From: Denitratimonas tolerans
Lineage (GTDB): Bacteria > Pseudomonadota > Gammaproteobacteria > Xanthomonadales > Xanthomonadaceae
Reading direction: 5' to 3'
Assembly (NCBI RefSeq): GCF_037203605.1
Contig: NZ_JBBDHC010000014.1
Span: forward strand, 1-64,000
DNA: 64,000 nt
The position numbers and the translations under genes were made by a program. Position 1 is the stretch's first letter. Each line of letters starts with the position of its first letter. Positions 46,585-55,634 of the stretch are shown here, in pieces. The notes beneath the pieces are model-generated. The model did no database searches. It was not told the DNA's origin and saw nothing but the letters and a program-made list of their open reading frames with translations.

Positions 46585-47195
46585 GGCGACCATTGTCTGC
46601 TGTGCGCGCGGGTCCGGCCAGCCGAAGCCTGTCGCCTCACGATCACCAGGGTCGCCCGGAATCTCCACGTGGCCCGTACGTACACGTTGTCATTGCGGCG
46701 CGCGCCGGGCGATTTCCTCGCGCGGCGGAGGATGCCCCCGTTGGTCATGGTCTACCACACCCACCGCATCCCGAGCAGTTCGTCGCTGACCTGAAATCGC
46801 TCAGCAACAGCTAGCCGTTGGGGCGCCGAGTAAACGATACCGGCGCCGTGATCGTAGGCCGCTTTGGCCGGAAGCGAACATCGATAGGGCAGGGGATTAG
46901 GGATGTTTATCGAGGGTAGGGGAGAGCGGCGTTCGACTGGAGGCGGAAATCCGGATAAGAATTACGGACGATCGGCTAGCTGCGGTTCCGGTCAGTCGCT
47001 GATGCAGGCTCAAACCACGGTGACCGCCTTAAAGGGGTCGATGTAAAAAGTGACCGCGGAATGCACGCAAGCCGCATGCGCGACACACTCGCGCTGTTAG
47101 CTCGATGTAGCAATCCCGCAATCATATTTTGCAATGTCGCAGCAGCCCTGGGTTAACCTCGGCGAACCATCGAGAGTGCGAAAGGGGGGGGTGAG
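46585..47195. other. 611-bp gap before the helicase gene
   Basis: I see no convincing gene. It contains the left 37-bp direct repeat (46894-46930) and two copies of GTGACCGC 30 bp apart (47020-47027, 47050-47057), resembling the repeated end motifs of some insertion sequences. A G-rich run just before the helicase ATG may act as its ribosome site. Base composition becomes visibly less GC-rich from here. Confidence 0.5.
46894..46930 (+). repeat. direct repeat, left copy (REP-like)
   Basis: 37 bp beginning GGATTAGGGA, with TTTATCG and GGGTAGGG inside and GCGGC at the end. It matches 50313-50349 at 32 of 37 positions, same orientation, and brackets the helicase gene 3.4 kb apart. Confidence 0.8.
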
Positions 47196-50162
47196 ATGGC
47201 GGACTTCTTCGCTCAGCACCGCGGGGCGCTAAATCTGGCTACGCAGGTCGCAACTCCGAACCGGGGGTTTCGAATCGGCCAGCTTGGGGCCATGTACGCC
47301 GTGCTGGCACACGAGTCGGTACATGACGACCCTGCCATTGTTTGCCTACCGACTGGGTACGGCAAGACCTCTGTGATGATGGCGCTGCCTCTGCTGTTAG
47401 CCGCCAAGCGTGTCCTAGTAGTGGAACCTTCCAACGCGTTACGAAGACAAGTGTCCTCGCACTTCAGGGAACTCTCGACGCTTCGCCGCATCGGCGCGAT
47501 CAGTGATGCTATTCCGAACCCGGAAGTACTCAGATTGGAGGGGCGCCCGGAAGACGTCGCTGCATGGGAGGCCCTTGTAGGGCAGGACGTGGTAGTGACG
47601 ACTGCGGCAAGTGCATCTCCGGCGCTTGCTCCGGGAGCTCGCGAAGATCTATTCGACCTCATCATTTTCGACGAAGCACATCATGCTCCCGCAGATTCCT
47701 GGGCAGCTTTTTTAGCGCATTTCAAGAAAGCCCGTTTCGTGTTTCTCACAGCAACGCCCTTCAGGCGAGATGGCCGCATTATTCCTGGGAAGCTGGTCTA
47801 TCGATACCCGGTCACGCGCGCAGTGGAAGAAGGGGCCTTCCAGCCCGTAGCATTCTGTGCGGCGCCAGTCCTCAATCCGCTCAATGACGATGAGATCGAC
47901 CTTTCTATCGCAAGGACCGCCATAGCCCAGCTCAACGCTGACAGGGACGCAGGCAAGGATCATCGCCTGTTCGTGCGCGCGGGCAGCATCAAGTCTGCGC
48001 GAGAGCTTGTCCCGATCTACCGAAGTTTAGGCGTTGAGGTTGAAGCCGTCGACAGCAAAGTCAGCAAACGAACTCAGGACGATTGCGAACGACGGCTGAT
48101 TTCTGGTGAACTGCGCGGGATAGTCTGTGTGGACATGTTCGGCGAAGGCTACGACTTTCCTAAACTGAAAGTGGCAGCACTCCATTCGCCTCACCGCTCA
48201 CTTGTTCCGACCATCCAGTTCATCGGGCGATTCGCGCGTAGTGACGCAACTACGGGCAACGCAACCCTCATCGCACCGCTCGCTCGCGTCTCGGAGGCGC
48301 CAAGCTTACTGCTGAAGGAAGGCGTAGACCTCGCCAGCATGATTGACGAAGCGGCGCAGCGAGAGCTTGTCGGTAGCGTCGAGAGTCAGGCGGTTATTGA
48401 GCGACTTCATGTGAGCCGACTCGCGGAGTCTGACTACGAACGGGTATCACCCCTGGCACTGGAGTTGTATGCCCACGTTCGGGTCTTCAGATGTGCCGAG
48501 ACGCCGGACTTCTCGAAGATTGGCGACATGGTCGGAAAAGCCCTTCGCTCTGTAAAGCAGTGGCTGTCGACAGATGGCACAGTAAGTTTAGTTCTGACCG
48601 TCGACGAAGCCCCCCCGAACTGGGCGACCTCTGATGTACTCGTCAACGTCCGTCACGATGCGTTCCTGCTCATGTATTTCCCAGAGTCGCAGCTTTGCTA
48701 CATCGGCTCGACGCGACGCACCGAGAAGATCTATCAAAGTCTGATGGGCAAAGTCTGCGGCAGTTTCCGTCTACTGAGCTACGAGGAGACCAGTCGGGCT
48801 CGCGCAGGGCTCGAAGGCGTCCGGTTTTACAACGTGGGTCTCAAGAACTCGACCTTCAACTCACAAAGCGAGACATATCGGATGCTCACAGGTCCGGCTG
48901 CCGAGCGCGCGGTAACTGTCGGCGACGGCCGTGCGTACGTGCAAGGACACTTCTTCGGTAGTGGTGTAGCAGAGAATACAAAGGAAACCATTGGTGCGAG
49001 CAGTTCCTCCAAAATTTGGAGTAATCAGACTCTGACGGTATCTGAGTTTCTATCATGGGTCGCGCAGATCAACGCGAGGCTGGTCGGCAACGCTCCATTT
49101 GCTCAAACCCAATTTGACGTCGTCAAGTCTGCGACGACCCTGCGGCGGATCCCGGACGTAGTCATAGCAGGGACATGGGCAAAGGCTGGGTTCAAGACCA
49201 ACCCGCGCATTCGTTATCGAGCCGCGGGTGCCGCCCAGTTCGACTACAGTCGCTTGACAGACTGGGAACTGTGCGAGTTTTCGGCGCAGCCCGACAATGG
49301 CGTTTTGGATTTCAAGGTCAGTTTAGACCAGTTGTCGGTGCAGATGCGCTTTTCTCTAGGCCAGGGACGCATCGTGACGCAGCAAAGTAACGCCGTGGAA
49401 ATTGAGGTGGAATCGGCGACGGAGTCGTGGATGCATCTGTCCGATTGGCTCGCCGAGCATCCGCCGGTCTTCTATGCTGCCGATAAGTCATCCTTCGAAG
49501 GGATGAACAAGATGTCAGCTCCACACCTGCAGGTCGCCGCCCTTTCGCATGGTGACGCTGAGGTAATCGATTGGAACGGGTGCGACATCGAGGTCGAATT
49601 CGTGCCGAGCGACAGCTCTTCGAATGCCTCACAACTGCGGCGGCGATTGGCAGGCCAGACGACAGTTCAAGAGCACCTTGAGCGGCACTTGTTGCAGGTT
49701 CCTGGTCTCGCCGCTCTGTTCTACGACCACCGGTCGGGTGAAGCGGCCGACTACATTGCGGTGACCGCATCCCCAGGAGGCGAGGTTGAGATTGCCTTGT
49801 ATCACTGCAAAGGCGCTGGCGGGGCACCGTCTGGCGGGCGAGTGGGAGATGTATACGAAGTGGCTGGCCAATTGGTGAAGTCGGTGTACTACTGCGATGC
49901 CGCAACCCTCTTGAGCCACATGGAGGACCGAATGCATGCTCGGCATAAGAGCCCTTCCAAGTTCATTTCTGGAGATATTAGTGACCTGAAGCAGCTTCTG
50001 CTATCGACGCCTTCAACGAAGCTGAGTTTCGCGGTGGTCGGCGTTCAACCCGGGATCAGTCGGCAGCGAGTTGGCGCGCACTTGGCAGACCTGATGGTGT
50101 TCGGTCTTGACTATGCCAAGCGGGGTGGTGCCGTGAGGGCGTGCTGGCTAGTCAGCGAATAG
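47196..50162 (+). CDS. SF2 DEAD/DEAH helicase, candidate phage-defence protein
   Basis: A 988-residue superfamily 2 helicase. Walker A is LPTGYGKT (51-58), motif II DEAH (159-162), motif III TATPFR (185-190), and motif VI is QFIGRFARSD near residue 345. The remaining ~600 residues are unlike housekeeping helicases. Near the C-terminus (about 840-880), GEAADYIAV and ALYHCKGAGG, then VGDVYEVAGQLVKSV, could be a degenerate PD-(D/E)xK-like nuclease or another effector; this is tentative. It stands alone between two direct repeats in AT-richer DNA with probable defence and mobile genes downstream. The overall plan recalls restriction-type or HamB-like helicases, but no named system is assigned. 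Confidence 0.8.
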   Translation: MADFFAQHRGALNLATQVATPNRGFRIGQLGAMYAVLAHESVHDDPAIVCLPTGYGKTSVMMALPLLLAAKRVLVVEPSNALRRQVSSHFRELSTLRRIGAISDAIPNPEVLRLEGRPEDVAAWEALVGQDVVVTTAASASPALAPGAREDLFDLIIFDEAHHAPADSWAAFLAHFKKARFVFLTATPFRRDGRIIPGKLVYRYPVTRAVEEGAFQPVAFCAAPVLNPLNDDEIDLSIARTAIAQLNADRDAGKDHRLFVRAGSIKSARELVPIYRSLGVEVEAVDSKVSKRTQDDCERRLISGELRGIVCVDMFGEGYDFPKLKVAALHSPHRSLVPTIQFIGRFARSDATTGNATLIAPLARVSEAPSLLLKEGVDLASMIDEAAQRELVGSVESQAVIERLHVSRLAESDYERVSPLALELYAHVRVFRCAETPDFSKIGDMVGKALRSVKQWLSTDGTVSLVLTVDEAPPNWATSDVLVNVRHDAFLLMYFPESQLCYIGSTRRTEKIYQSLMGKVCGSFRLLSYEETSRARAGLEGVRFYNVGLKNSTFNSQSETYRMLTGPAAERAVTVGDGRAYVQGHFFGSGVAENTKETIGASSSSKIWSNQTLTVSEFLSWVAQINARLVGNAPFAQTQFDVVKSATTLRRIPDVVIAGTWAKAGFKTNPRIRYRAAGAAQFDYSRLTDWELCEFSAQPDNGVLDFKVSLDQLSVQMRFSLGQGRIVTQQSNAVEIEVESATESWMHLSDWLAEHPPVFYAADKSSFEGMNKMSAPHLQVAALSHGDAEVIDWNGCDIEVEFVPSDSSSNASQLRRRLAGQTTVQEHLERHLLQVPGLAALFYDHRSGEAADYIAVTASPGGEVEIALYHCKGAGGAPSGGRVGDVYEVAGQLVKSVYYCDAATLLSHMEDRMHARHKSPSKFISGDISDLKQLLLSTPSTKLSFAVVGVQPGISRQRVGAHLADLMVFGLDYAKRGGAVRACWLVSE

Positions 50163-50512
50163 CCAATCGCCGATACAAGAGGATCGGCTAGTTTCGACGG
50201 CCAGCCTGCTATTGGTCAGGGAGGTTCGCGCGTTGCAGTTCAGCCCGAACAGATCACCCATCCCAATACACTGGCAAGCTTGTTGTTGGCGGAGAGGAGA
50301 CGTCAGGGGACAGGATTAGGGAGATTTATCGGGGGTAGGGTAGGGCGGCTGCCGGCCCGGACCACGTGCGGATGCAACCCGCTGTAGGTGCCTGCGCAGG
50401 AATGGACGGCTGATCTCAAGTTCACTCGGGAGCGGTGACTTGAGTCAGCCCCGGCAGGCCCCAATACTCAGCTGATGCCGCAGGGGGCGGCACGACAGGA
50501 GGACAAAACGAC
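50163..50512. other. 350-bp gap after the helicase
   Basis: No gene seen. It holds the right 37-bp direct repeat (50313-50349). The ribosome site AGGAGG for the DUF2026 gene is at about 50498-50503. Confidence 0.6.
50313..50349 (+). repeat. direct repeat, right copy (REP-like)
   Basis: Second copy of the 37-bp repeat at 46894-46930 (5 mismatches). The preceding GGGGACA plus GGATTAGGGA resembles REP-type repeats linked to RAYT transposases, but no RAYT gene is in the window. Confidence 0.8.
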
Positions 50513-51160
50513 ATGGCAAAGGACAAGGCGGCTTCGCCGAAGCTCCAGCTCACGCTGCCTGAGTACAACCGCATCTACGAAATCATCTATTCCGTGCTTG
50601 AAGGGAGGGCAAACACGCCATTCGCGTGCATGTTCTTCGCTGCTGCTGGGGCGCTGATCCTTAACAAACACTACAAGATTCCAGCTCGTGCAGTAGCAGG
50701 TGCTTTTCTACTTTGTGCTGATCCTGCGCCTTCGGTCATCAGCATTGCAAAGAACGAAGATGGCATGGTCACGTCTGATCGAGATGGGTTTCATATGTGG
50801 GTTCAGACCGAAACCCATGTGATTGACTTCATGGCACCGATCTTCAACGAGGCAATCAAGGGCAGGGGCTATCCCGGAACCGTGCCGCGCAAGATGTTTC
50901 AGCGTCCGTTGTCTTCGGAGGCGGAATCCATCGATGAACTGCACGCCCCCGGCAACTACTTCACGATGCCCAACATTGAGCTGACCGACGAACTTGTTGA
51001 TTCACTATTTGATCAACCTGCAAACGTTGATCTTCTGAACGCAGTTGATCGTTGGTTCAAGAAGTACCCAAAGAAGTTGGATGACCTGAGTCTGTTGAAT
51101 GACCTTGGCGAAGTGCACAGGCTGACCTTGAGTGCACCCCGGATTTCGGGAGCTTGGTAA
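50513..51160 (+). CDS. DUF2026-family protein
   Basis: A 215-residue cytoplasmic protein. It matches the DUF2026 pattern as I know it: LTLPEYNRIYEIIYSVLEG, CMFFAAAGALILNKHYKIPARAVAGAF, then HMWVQTETHVIDFMAPIF. The conserved Cys-His-Asp arrangement (C39, H near WVQTETH, D in IDFMAP) would suit a papain-like or transglutaminase-like fold, but catalysis is unproven. A strong AGGAGG precedes the ATG. It is convergent with the DUF4209 gene, 15 bp apart, in a probable island. Confidence 0.75.
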   Translation: MAKDKAASPKLQLTLPEYNRIYEIIYSVLEGRANTPFACMFFAAAGALILNKHYKIPARAVAGAFLLCADPAPSVISIAKNEDGMVTSDRDGFHMWVQTETHVIDFMAPIFNEAIKGRGYPGTVPRKMFQRPLSSEAESIDELHAPGNYFTMPNIELTDELVDSLFDQPANVDLLNAVDRWFKKYPKKLDDLSLLNDLGEVHRLTLSAPRISGAW

Positions 51161-51175
51161 GCCCATTAAGTCAGG

Positions 51176-52978
51176 TCAGCATTCAGGAGCATGAACTGCG
51201 GGATGCTTGTGCCACGGGAAAAGGATCATTCTCCACAGCGTCCACCATAGCGACATGATCCCTGCGTTCTGCAGTTCGCGATCCGTCATCAGCCCATGGC
51301 AGTACGCATTGCGCAGATTGAACCCTTCCGAGTCGGCCAGCAGGACGTGAAGCTCAAACACAAGGTTTTTGCCAAAGAATCGTTCGGCTTCAGGCATATC
51401 GAGCATTTCGCCCAGCGTCTTCTCGTGCTGCGTGCCATCTTCGTTCATGCCCGTTGTATGGGCTCCAATCCTTTTTAGTTGCGCGCGCACGAAAGGTTCT
51501 ACCGCAGGGATCAGGTAGACCGACACCGCAAGCCAATCGTCGATGAAGCCCGAGAACAGACCTCTGGCTAGAGTCTCAACTTGGCCAGGTGGCGTGATGG
51601 GCGACGCCTCTACGATCTCCTTGACCGCGTGGAAGGATGGCTGATATTGGCTATGCAGGGTGTTTACGACATGCGACACCATGACTGACGATCGCATGGG
51701 AATGTCGATTTCGTGGGCGCTACTGATTGCGTGCAGACGAACCGACGCTGGGTCATTCAGATCGAGGGGTGGGCGCTGGGCAACAACCACGCCGTCCGCG
51801 TTGACGTGAGTGGTTGTGAACATGCTTGATAGCGGGTGTTCGGCATGCTGTTGCCGTACACGTTCCTCGATTTCTTCCAGATTCAACCACTGCCCCGCTC
51901 GATAGGTCGCTCGAAGTAGAGCGGAGAAGAAATCGGGTGCTGCGATCTGCTCGTCAATCCACTTTACCCATTCGCTGACATCGGTGTTCGCAGAAAAATG
52001 GCCGAAGTGGTCCAGGGAAGCCCGTTCGTAGGTAGCAAGTCGATCTCGCAGATCCTGGATACGGGATGGCGCCGCCTTGGCCTTGCGCAGGAGGCTTATG
52101 GCTTCGGTCATGTGCATTGGGGCGATCATTGGTTGCTGCTCTGCGGCAAGTTCTGCAGCGCGCGCCATGGCCTCACCCTGGGCCATGAGCGACGCGTTGG
52201 CCTCCTTCGATTTACCCAATCGTTGATTCAGTCGATAGGCCTGCGCATGCCATCGCGCCGCTTCCTGAGGATTGTCGGCGTCCAAGGCGGCAGCCTTGGC
52301 TTCAATCTGGGGGAGGATGGCTTCGCAGGCATGGCGATTACGGTTAATCGCTTCGTCACACAGACGAAAAGCCAAGCCGGGCCAGTTGTTCTCGATCGAG
52401 TGCGGGATTTCGTCGAGGATCACGGTCCAGTATCGCTCCCACAACGCGGGATCCTTTTTGGCATACACCCAGAGCAAGACCAGGCTGCGTTGCAGTTCGT
52501 CGAGTCCACGAATCGCGTGCTCCGTACCAAATACCGACCCGACGTAGTCCAGGTAGGCGTCAACAGCCAATCGCCCCAAGCGCCAATCGGGAGGGATGCG
52601 TCCATCGGCCGTTACCGAAAGGTCGGCAAATCTTGCCTTGAGCCAAGGAGTTGGGGCTTCATGGGCAGCGCGTGCCAGAAGGGCCACATCGTGCTGGCCG
52701 AGGTCCTCCATGGACATGCTCCGGCCTTCGCTGCTTTGAAATACTGGCCCAAAGGGTGCGTGAGACGGGTGCCGCAGGTGCATGGAGATAGCGCCACCCA
52801 AGACCTGCATGGCCTTGGATCGAAGAGGTTGACCTTCTTCTTCGAGTTCCCTGGCCCTCTGGTAGAACTTCGTCGTCAAGGACCAAGGGACGGAGCCGTC
52901 TCCTTCCTCACCGACCAAGGAGATCCAGTCGAGCGCAGCGTAGGTCTCATCGTCGATAGCCTCCTCTAGTACGGGCAT
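51176..52978 (-). CDS. DUF4209 protein with HEPN-like RNxxxH motif
   Basis: A 600-residue soluble protein. Most is alpha-helical with repeat-like pairs (residues 90-330). The C-terminal ~50 residues hold NLRNAYCHGLM (R556 to H561), matching the DUF4209 domain and the Rx4H ribonuclease motif of HEPN proteins. Several HEPN proteins act as abortive-infection toxins, so a defence role is plausible but unproven. GGAGAAG precedes the ATG at 52978. It sits between DUF2026 and a recombinase gene, transcribed towards DUF2026. Confidence 0.75.
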   Translation of the reverse strand: MPVLEEAIDDETYAALDWISLVGEEGDGSVPWSLTTKFYQRARELEEEGQPLRSKAMQVLGGAISMHLRHPSHAPFGPVFQSSEGRSMSMEDLGQHDVALLARAAHEAPTPWLKARFADLSVTADGRIPPDWRLGRLAVDAYLDYVGSVFGTEHAIRGLDELQRSLVLLWVYAKKDPALWERYWTVILDEIPHSIENNWPGLAFRLCDEAINRNRHACEAILPQIEAKAAALDADNPQEAARWHAQAYRLNQRLGKSKEANASLMAQGEAMARAAELAAEQQPMIAPMHMTEAISLLRKAKAAPSRIQDLRDRLATYERASLDHFGHFSANTDVSEWVKWIDEQIAAPDFFSALLRATYRAGQWLNLEEIEERVRQQHAEHPLSSMFTTTHVNADGVVVAQRPPLDLNDPASVRLHAISSAHEIDIPMRSSVMVSHVVNTLHSQYQPSFHAVKEIVEASPITPPGQVETLARGLFSGFIDDWLAVSVYLIPAVEPFVRAQLKRIGAHTTGMNEDGTQHEKTLGEMLDMPEAERFFGKNLVFELHVLLADSEGFNLRNAYCHGLMTDRELQNAGIMSLWWTLWRMILFPWHKHPAVHAPEC

Positions 52979-53065
52979 GCGCTTCTCCGATCTAACGGTG
53001 TTGGTCGATATGGGGGGGCACCACTTTAACGAAGAGCTGTTCCAGGATTTTGCCGCCGCCCCTCA

Positions 53066-54145
53066 CTACTTCAGTAGGCGAGCTGAAGGATTGTCTTCCG
53101 CTGCGCCTGCCTGAAAATACCCAATCACGCTCGCCACGGAGCGGTGCTCGGTCATCGCCATCACCGCCGGCAGCGGCACCCCTTGCTTACCCGCCTCAGT
53201 GACAAACCCCGAGCGCAGGCTGTGCGCTCCAAAGTCCCCCTCCAACCCCGCCAAGCGGGCCCGGCGCTTCACGATCGCGGCCACTGAGCCGGGGAGCAGG
53301 GCAGGGCCGACTCGATCCTTCCAGATCCGCCGGAAAATCGCCCCCTCGTGGATCCCAGCGGCCTCTAGCCAGGCCGCGAGCGCCTCGGCACTGCGTCCCA
53401 GGATCGGTTTATCCGGCGTCGAATCCGCCTTGACCCCCGCCTGCTGGGTCTTCGAGAATTCCAGCCGGTAGATATAGCCATCCGTGCCGACCTTGCGCAA
53501 GTCGCGCAGATCGGCGGCGGCGATCTCGCTGCGCCGGCGGCCGCCGCTGGCGAACCCGAAGCAGAGCAGGGCGCGATCGCGCAAGCCCACTAGGCTGTCA
53601 TCACAGGTGGCCAGCATCGCCTCCAGTTCCCCCCGGGTGATCGCAGTCTTCTTGGTCGGCCGCTCGCCGCGCTTGACCGCGGCGCGCCGGGCGCGACTGA
53701 GCAGGGTGCGGACGCTGGGCAGTTCGCAAGGGTTGGCCAGGCGCTTGAGCTTGTGCGCCGTCGACAGCACGGCCACGCGCTGGACCACGGTCGAGAGCTT
53801 GAGCGGCCCGACCCTGGCCTTGAGTCCGGCGGCCACCAAGGCCTGGTCCAGGGCCGGCGGCAGTTCGCTGACCAGGCCGGTCTTGCTCTTGCGCTGGATG
53901 TGGTCGACCAGGAACTGGATCACCACCGCCTCGCTGACCGGCAGCGCCAGCTCGATCCCGTAACGGCCCTGGTGCCAGCCCGCCCAGTAGCGCAGGGCGG
54001 TGGCGTAGCTGCGGGTGGTGTTGGCCGCCGCGGCTTCGGCGAGCAGTTCACGGACCGCGTCGGCGGCCTGCTGCGCCAGCTGTTCCGGCAGCACCAGCTG
54101 TGCGGCCGTCGCCGTAGTGGCGGGCAATGCGTTTTTTAGTTTCAT
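53066..54145 (-). CDS. tnpS: tyrosine recombinase, TnpS-like cointegrate resolvase
   Basis: A 359-residue tyrosine recombinase. The N-terminal SAM-like DNA-binding part (NTTRSYATALRYWAGW) is followed by the catalytic domain with GGRRRSEI (first Arg), HSLR (308-311), H334 (TEHRSV) and nucleophile Y343 (IGYFQ). It is divergent from a KfrA/TnpT-like gene across a 103-bp region with dyads. That arrangement is the tnpS-tnpT resolution system of Tn4651-type transposons, including TnXax1 of Xanthomonas. No tnpA is seen nearby. A general integrase of a genomic island is the alternative. Confidence 0.88.
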   Translation of the reverse strand: MKLKNALPATTATAAQLVLPEQLAQQAADAVRELLAEAAAANTTRSYATALRYWAGWHQGRYGIELALPVSEAVVIQFLVDHIQRKSKTGLVSELPPALDQALVAAGLKARVGPLKLSTVVQRVAVLSTAHKLKRLANPCELPSVRTLLSRARRAAVKRGERPTKKTAITRGELEAMLATCDDSLVGLRDRALLCFGFASGGRRRSEIAAADLRDLRKVGTDGYIYRLEFSKTQQAGVKADSTPDKPILGRSAEALAAWLEAAGIHEGAIFRRIWKDRVGPALLPGSVAAIVKRRARLAGLEGDFGAHSLRSGFVTEAGKQGVPLPAVMAMTEHRSVASVIGYFQAGAAEDNPSARLLK

Positions 54146-54248
54146 ACTATGTAATGTATACTACGAAATAGGGCATCTACTGGTGATAATCATCACTTAT
54201 CGTTAGTACGGAATCAACAGAGTAGGGCGGCCGCGTAGGAGGCGTTCC
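54146..54248. promoter_or_regulatory. probable res/core site between tnpS and tnpT
   Basis: The divergent region contains GTGAT-AATC-ATCAC (54183-54196), a perfect dyad, and TATGTAATGTATACTACG (about 54152-54169), whose centre TGTATA matches the central region of Xer/dif-type sites. tnpS starts within a few bases of TATACA on its strand and may be leaderless. Which dyad is the crossover core is not known. Confidence 0.55.
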
Positions 54249-55199
54249 ATGGCACGAGGCATCACTGAACACGACGTCCACACCGCCGCCGACGCGCTGG
54301 TCGCGGCCGGCGAGCGCCCAACCGTCGAACGGATCCGCGCGCATCTCGGCACCGGGTCTCCGAATACGGTGACGCGTTGGCTGGAGACTTGGTGGCGGGC
54401 ACTCGGCCTGCGTCTGGACGGGCACCAGGCGCGATTGCACTTGCCAGAGGCCCCGGAGGCTGTCGCCCGCGCGGCAGGACAGTGGTGGAACCTGGCGCTA
54501 GAAGCGGCCAAAGCGAGTCTTGAGGAGGAGCTTTCGGTCGAGCGTGCGGCCCTTCAGTCCGATCGAGATGCCCTACAGCAAGCGCGCAAGGCGTTGGATG
54601 CCGAAGCGGCGGCACTTCGTACTGACAAGGAAGCTGCCCTGGCGGCCAAGCGACTTGCCGAAGCGCAATCGACAGAACAAGCGAGGCTCATTACACGGCT
54701 CGAGGCCCAGATCGAAGAACTCACGGGACTGCGCGACGCGGCCGGTAAGCGAGAGGCTGAAATCGAAGCAGCCAGGCAAGCACTCGAACAACGACTTCAG
54801 ACACTGCAGAAAGCCGCTGACACGGAACGTGAGGGGTTTCTGGTGCACATTCGCTCTGTCGAAGATCGGGCCAACACGGAGATCGATCGCATGCGTCAGG
54901 AAGCGAAGGACCTGCAGGGCCAGCTTAAAGAGCTCGGTCGAACACACACTGCAGCCGAGAAAGCTGCGCGTCAGTCGCTTGACAAAGCCATCGCTGAAGC
55001 CAAAGACGCTCAGCGAGAACTGAGTCTTCAGCGAACCCGTGCGGAATCAGCTGAGAGTCGGCTTGGCCAGCTCCAGGAAGTGTCCGCTGCCGTGGAAGCC
55101 GCAATTCGTCGGGCAGGGGCTGCGCCAAGAGAGAATTCGGGGCGAAAAGACGCCCCATCCACGCCAAGGAAGCGATCTAAGATTGCCAGTGGCAAATAG
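54249..55199 (+). CDS. tnpT: KfrA/TnpT-like coiled-coil DNA-binding protein
   Basis: A 316-residue protein. The N-terminal ~80 residues form a KfrA-type DNA-binding domain (ITEHDVHTAADALVAAGERP then VERIRAHLGTGSPNTVTRWL). Residues about 90-285 are one long coiled coil rich in Ala, Glu, Gln, Arg. The tail is basic (RKRSKIASGK). TnpT of Tn4651 has this plan and assists TnpS in resolving cointegrates; plasmid KfrA has it as well. Its promoter overlaps the shared intergenic region with tnpS. AGGAGG precedes the ATG. Confidence 0.85.
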   Translation: MARGITEHDVHTAADALVAAGERPTVERIRAHLGTGSPNTVTRWLETWWRALGLRLDGHQARLHLPEAPEAVARAAGQWWNLALEAAKASLEEELSVERAALQSDRDALQQARKALDAEAAALRTDKEAALAAKRLAEAQSTEQARLITRLEAQIEELTGLRDAAGKREAEIEAARQALEQRLQTLQKAADTEREGFLVHIRSVEDRANTEIDRMRQEAKDLQGQLKELGRTHTAAEKAARQSLDKAIAEAKDAQRELSLQRTRAESAESRLGQLQEVSAAVEAAIRRAGAAPRENSGRKDAPSTPRKRSKIASGK

Positions 55200-55211
55200 C
55201 GTCGTGGCCTC

Positions 55212-55634
55212 ATGACCCTGCAACTTCCTCCAGACACACCAGCCTCCGCAGCCCGGCGTCGTGCGCTCTACGGCGCGTGGGAATCCGAAGGAGTCATCGT
55301 GCGGAAGCTGACGGACCTGAGAGCCCTATCCAGCGAAGGTCGCGTCTTGGCCGTTTGGGTGCGCGAGGTTGGCGAACACCGGTATCCCGGCTTCCAGTTT
55401 GATGCTCAGGGACACTTGATCCCCCAGATGACGCTGCTCCTGGATCTATTGCGAGGTCCGGGCGGCCTGACCGATGAAGCGAACCAATCTGGCTGGCTAG
55501 AGGTGGAGTGGCTCTACGCACCCCATGTGTTGCTGGATGGCAGGTCGCCTGCGGAGTGCTTTACTGCAGATCCTTAGCGTGTTCTGGCGGTGGCTAGGGA
55601 GGAATTCGGGCAGGATCGCGTCAGCCAGTACTGA
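55212..55634 (+). pseudogene. MbcA/ParS-like antitoxin-type protein with in-frame amber codon
   Basis: The intact part is 121 residues ending RSPAECFTADP, then TAG at 55575-55577. Beyond it the same frame continues RVLAVAREEFGQDRVSQY to TGA at 55632-55634. The restored sequence (..GRSPAECFTADP-x-RVLAVAREEF) matches the C-terminal toxin-binding domain of Xre/MbcA/ParS antitoxins (usually DPERVL). So a CAG or GAG codon probably became TAG. It begins 12 bp after tnpT in the same direction. No RES-type toxin gene follows. It may be truncated but expressed, or dead. Confidence 0.7.
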
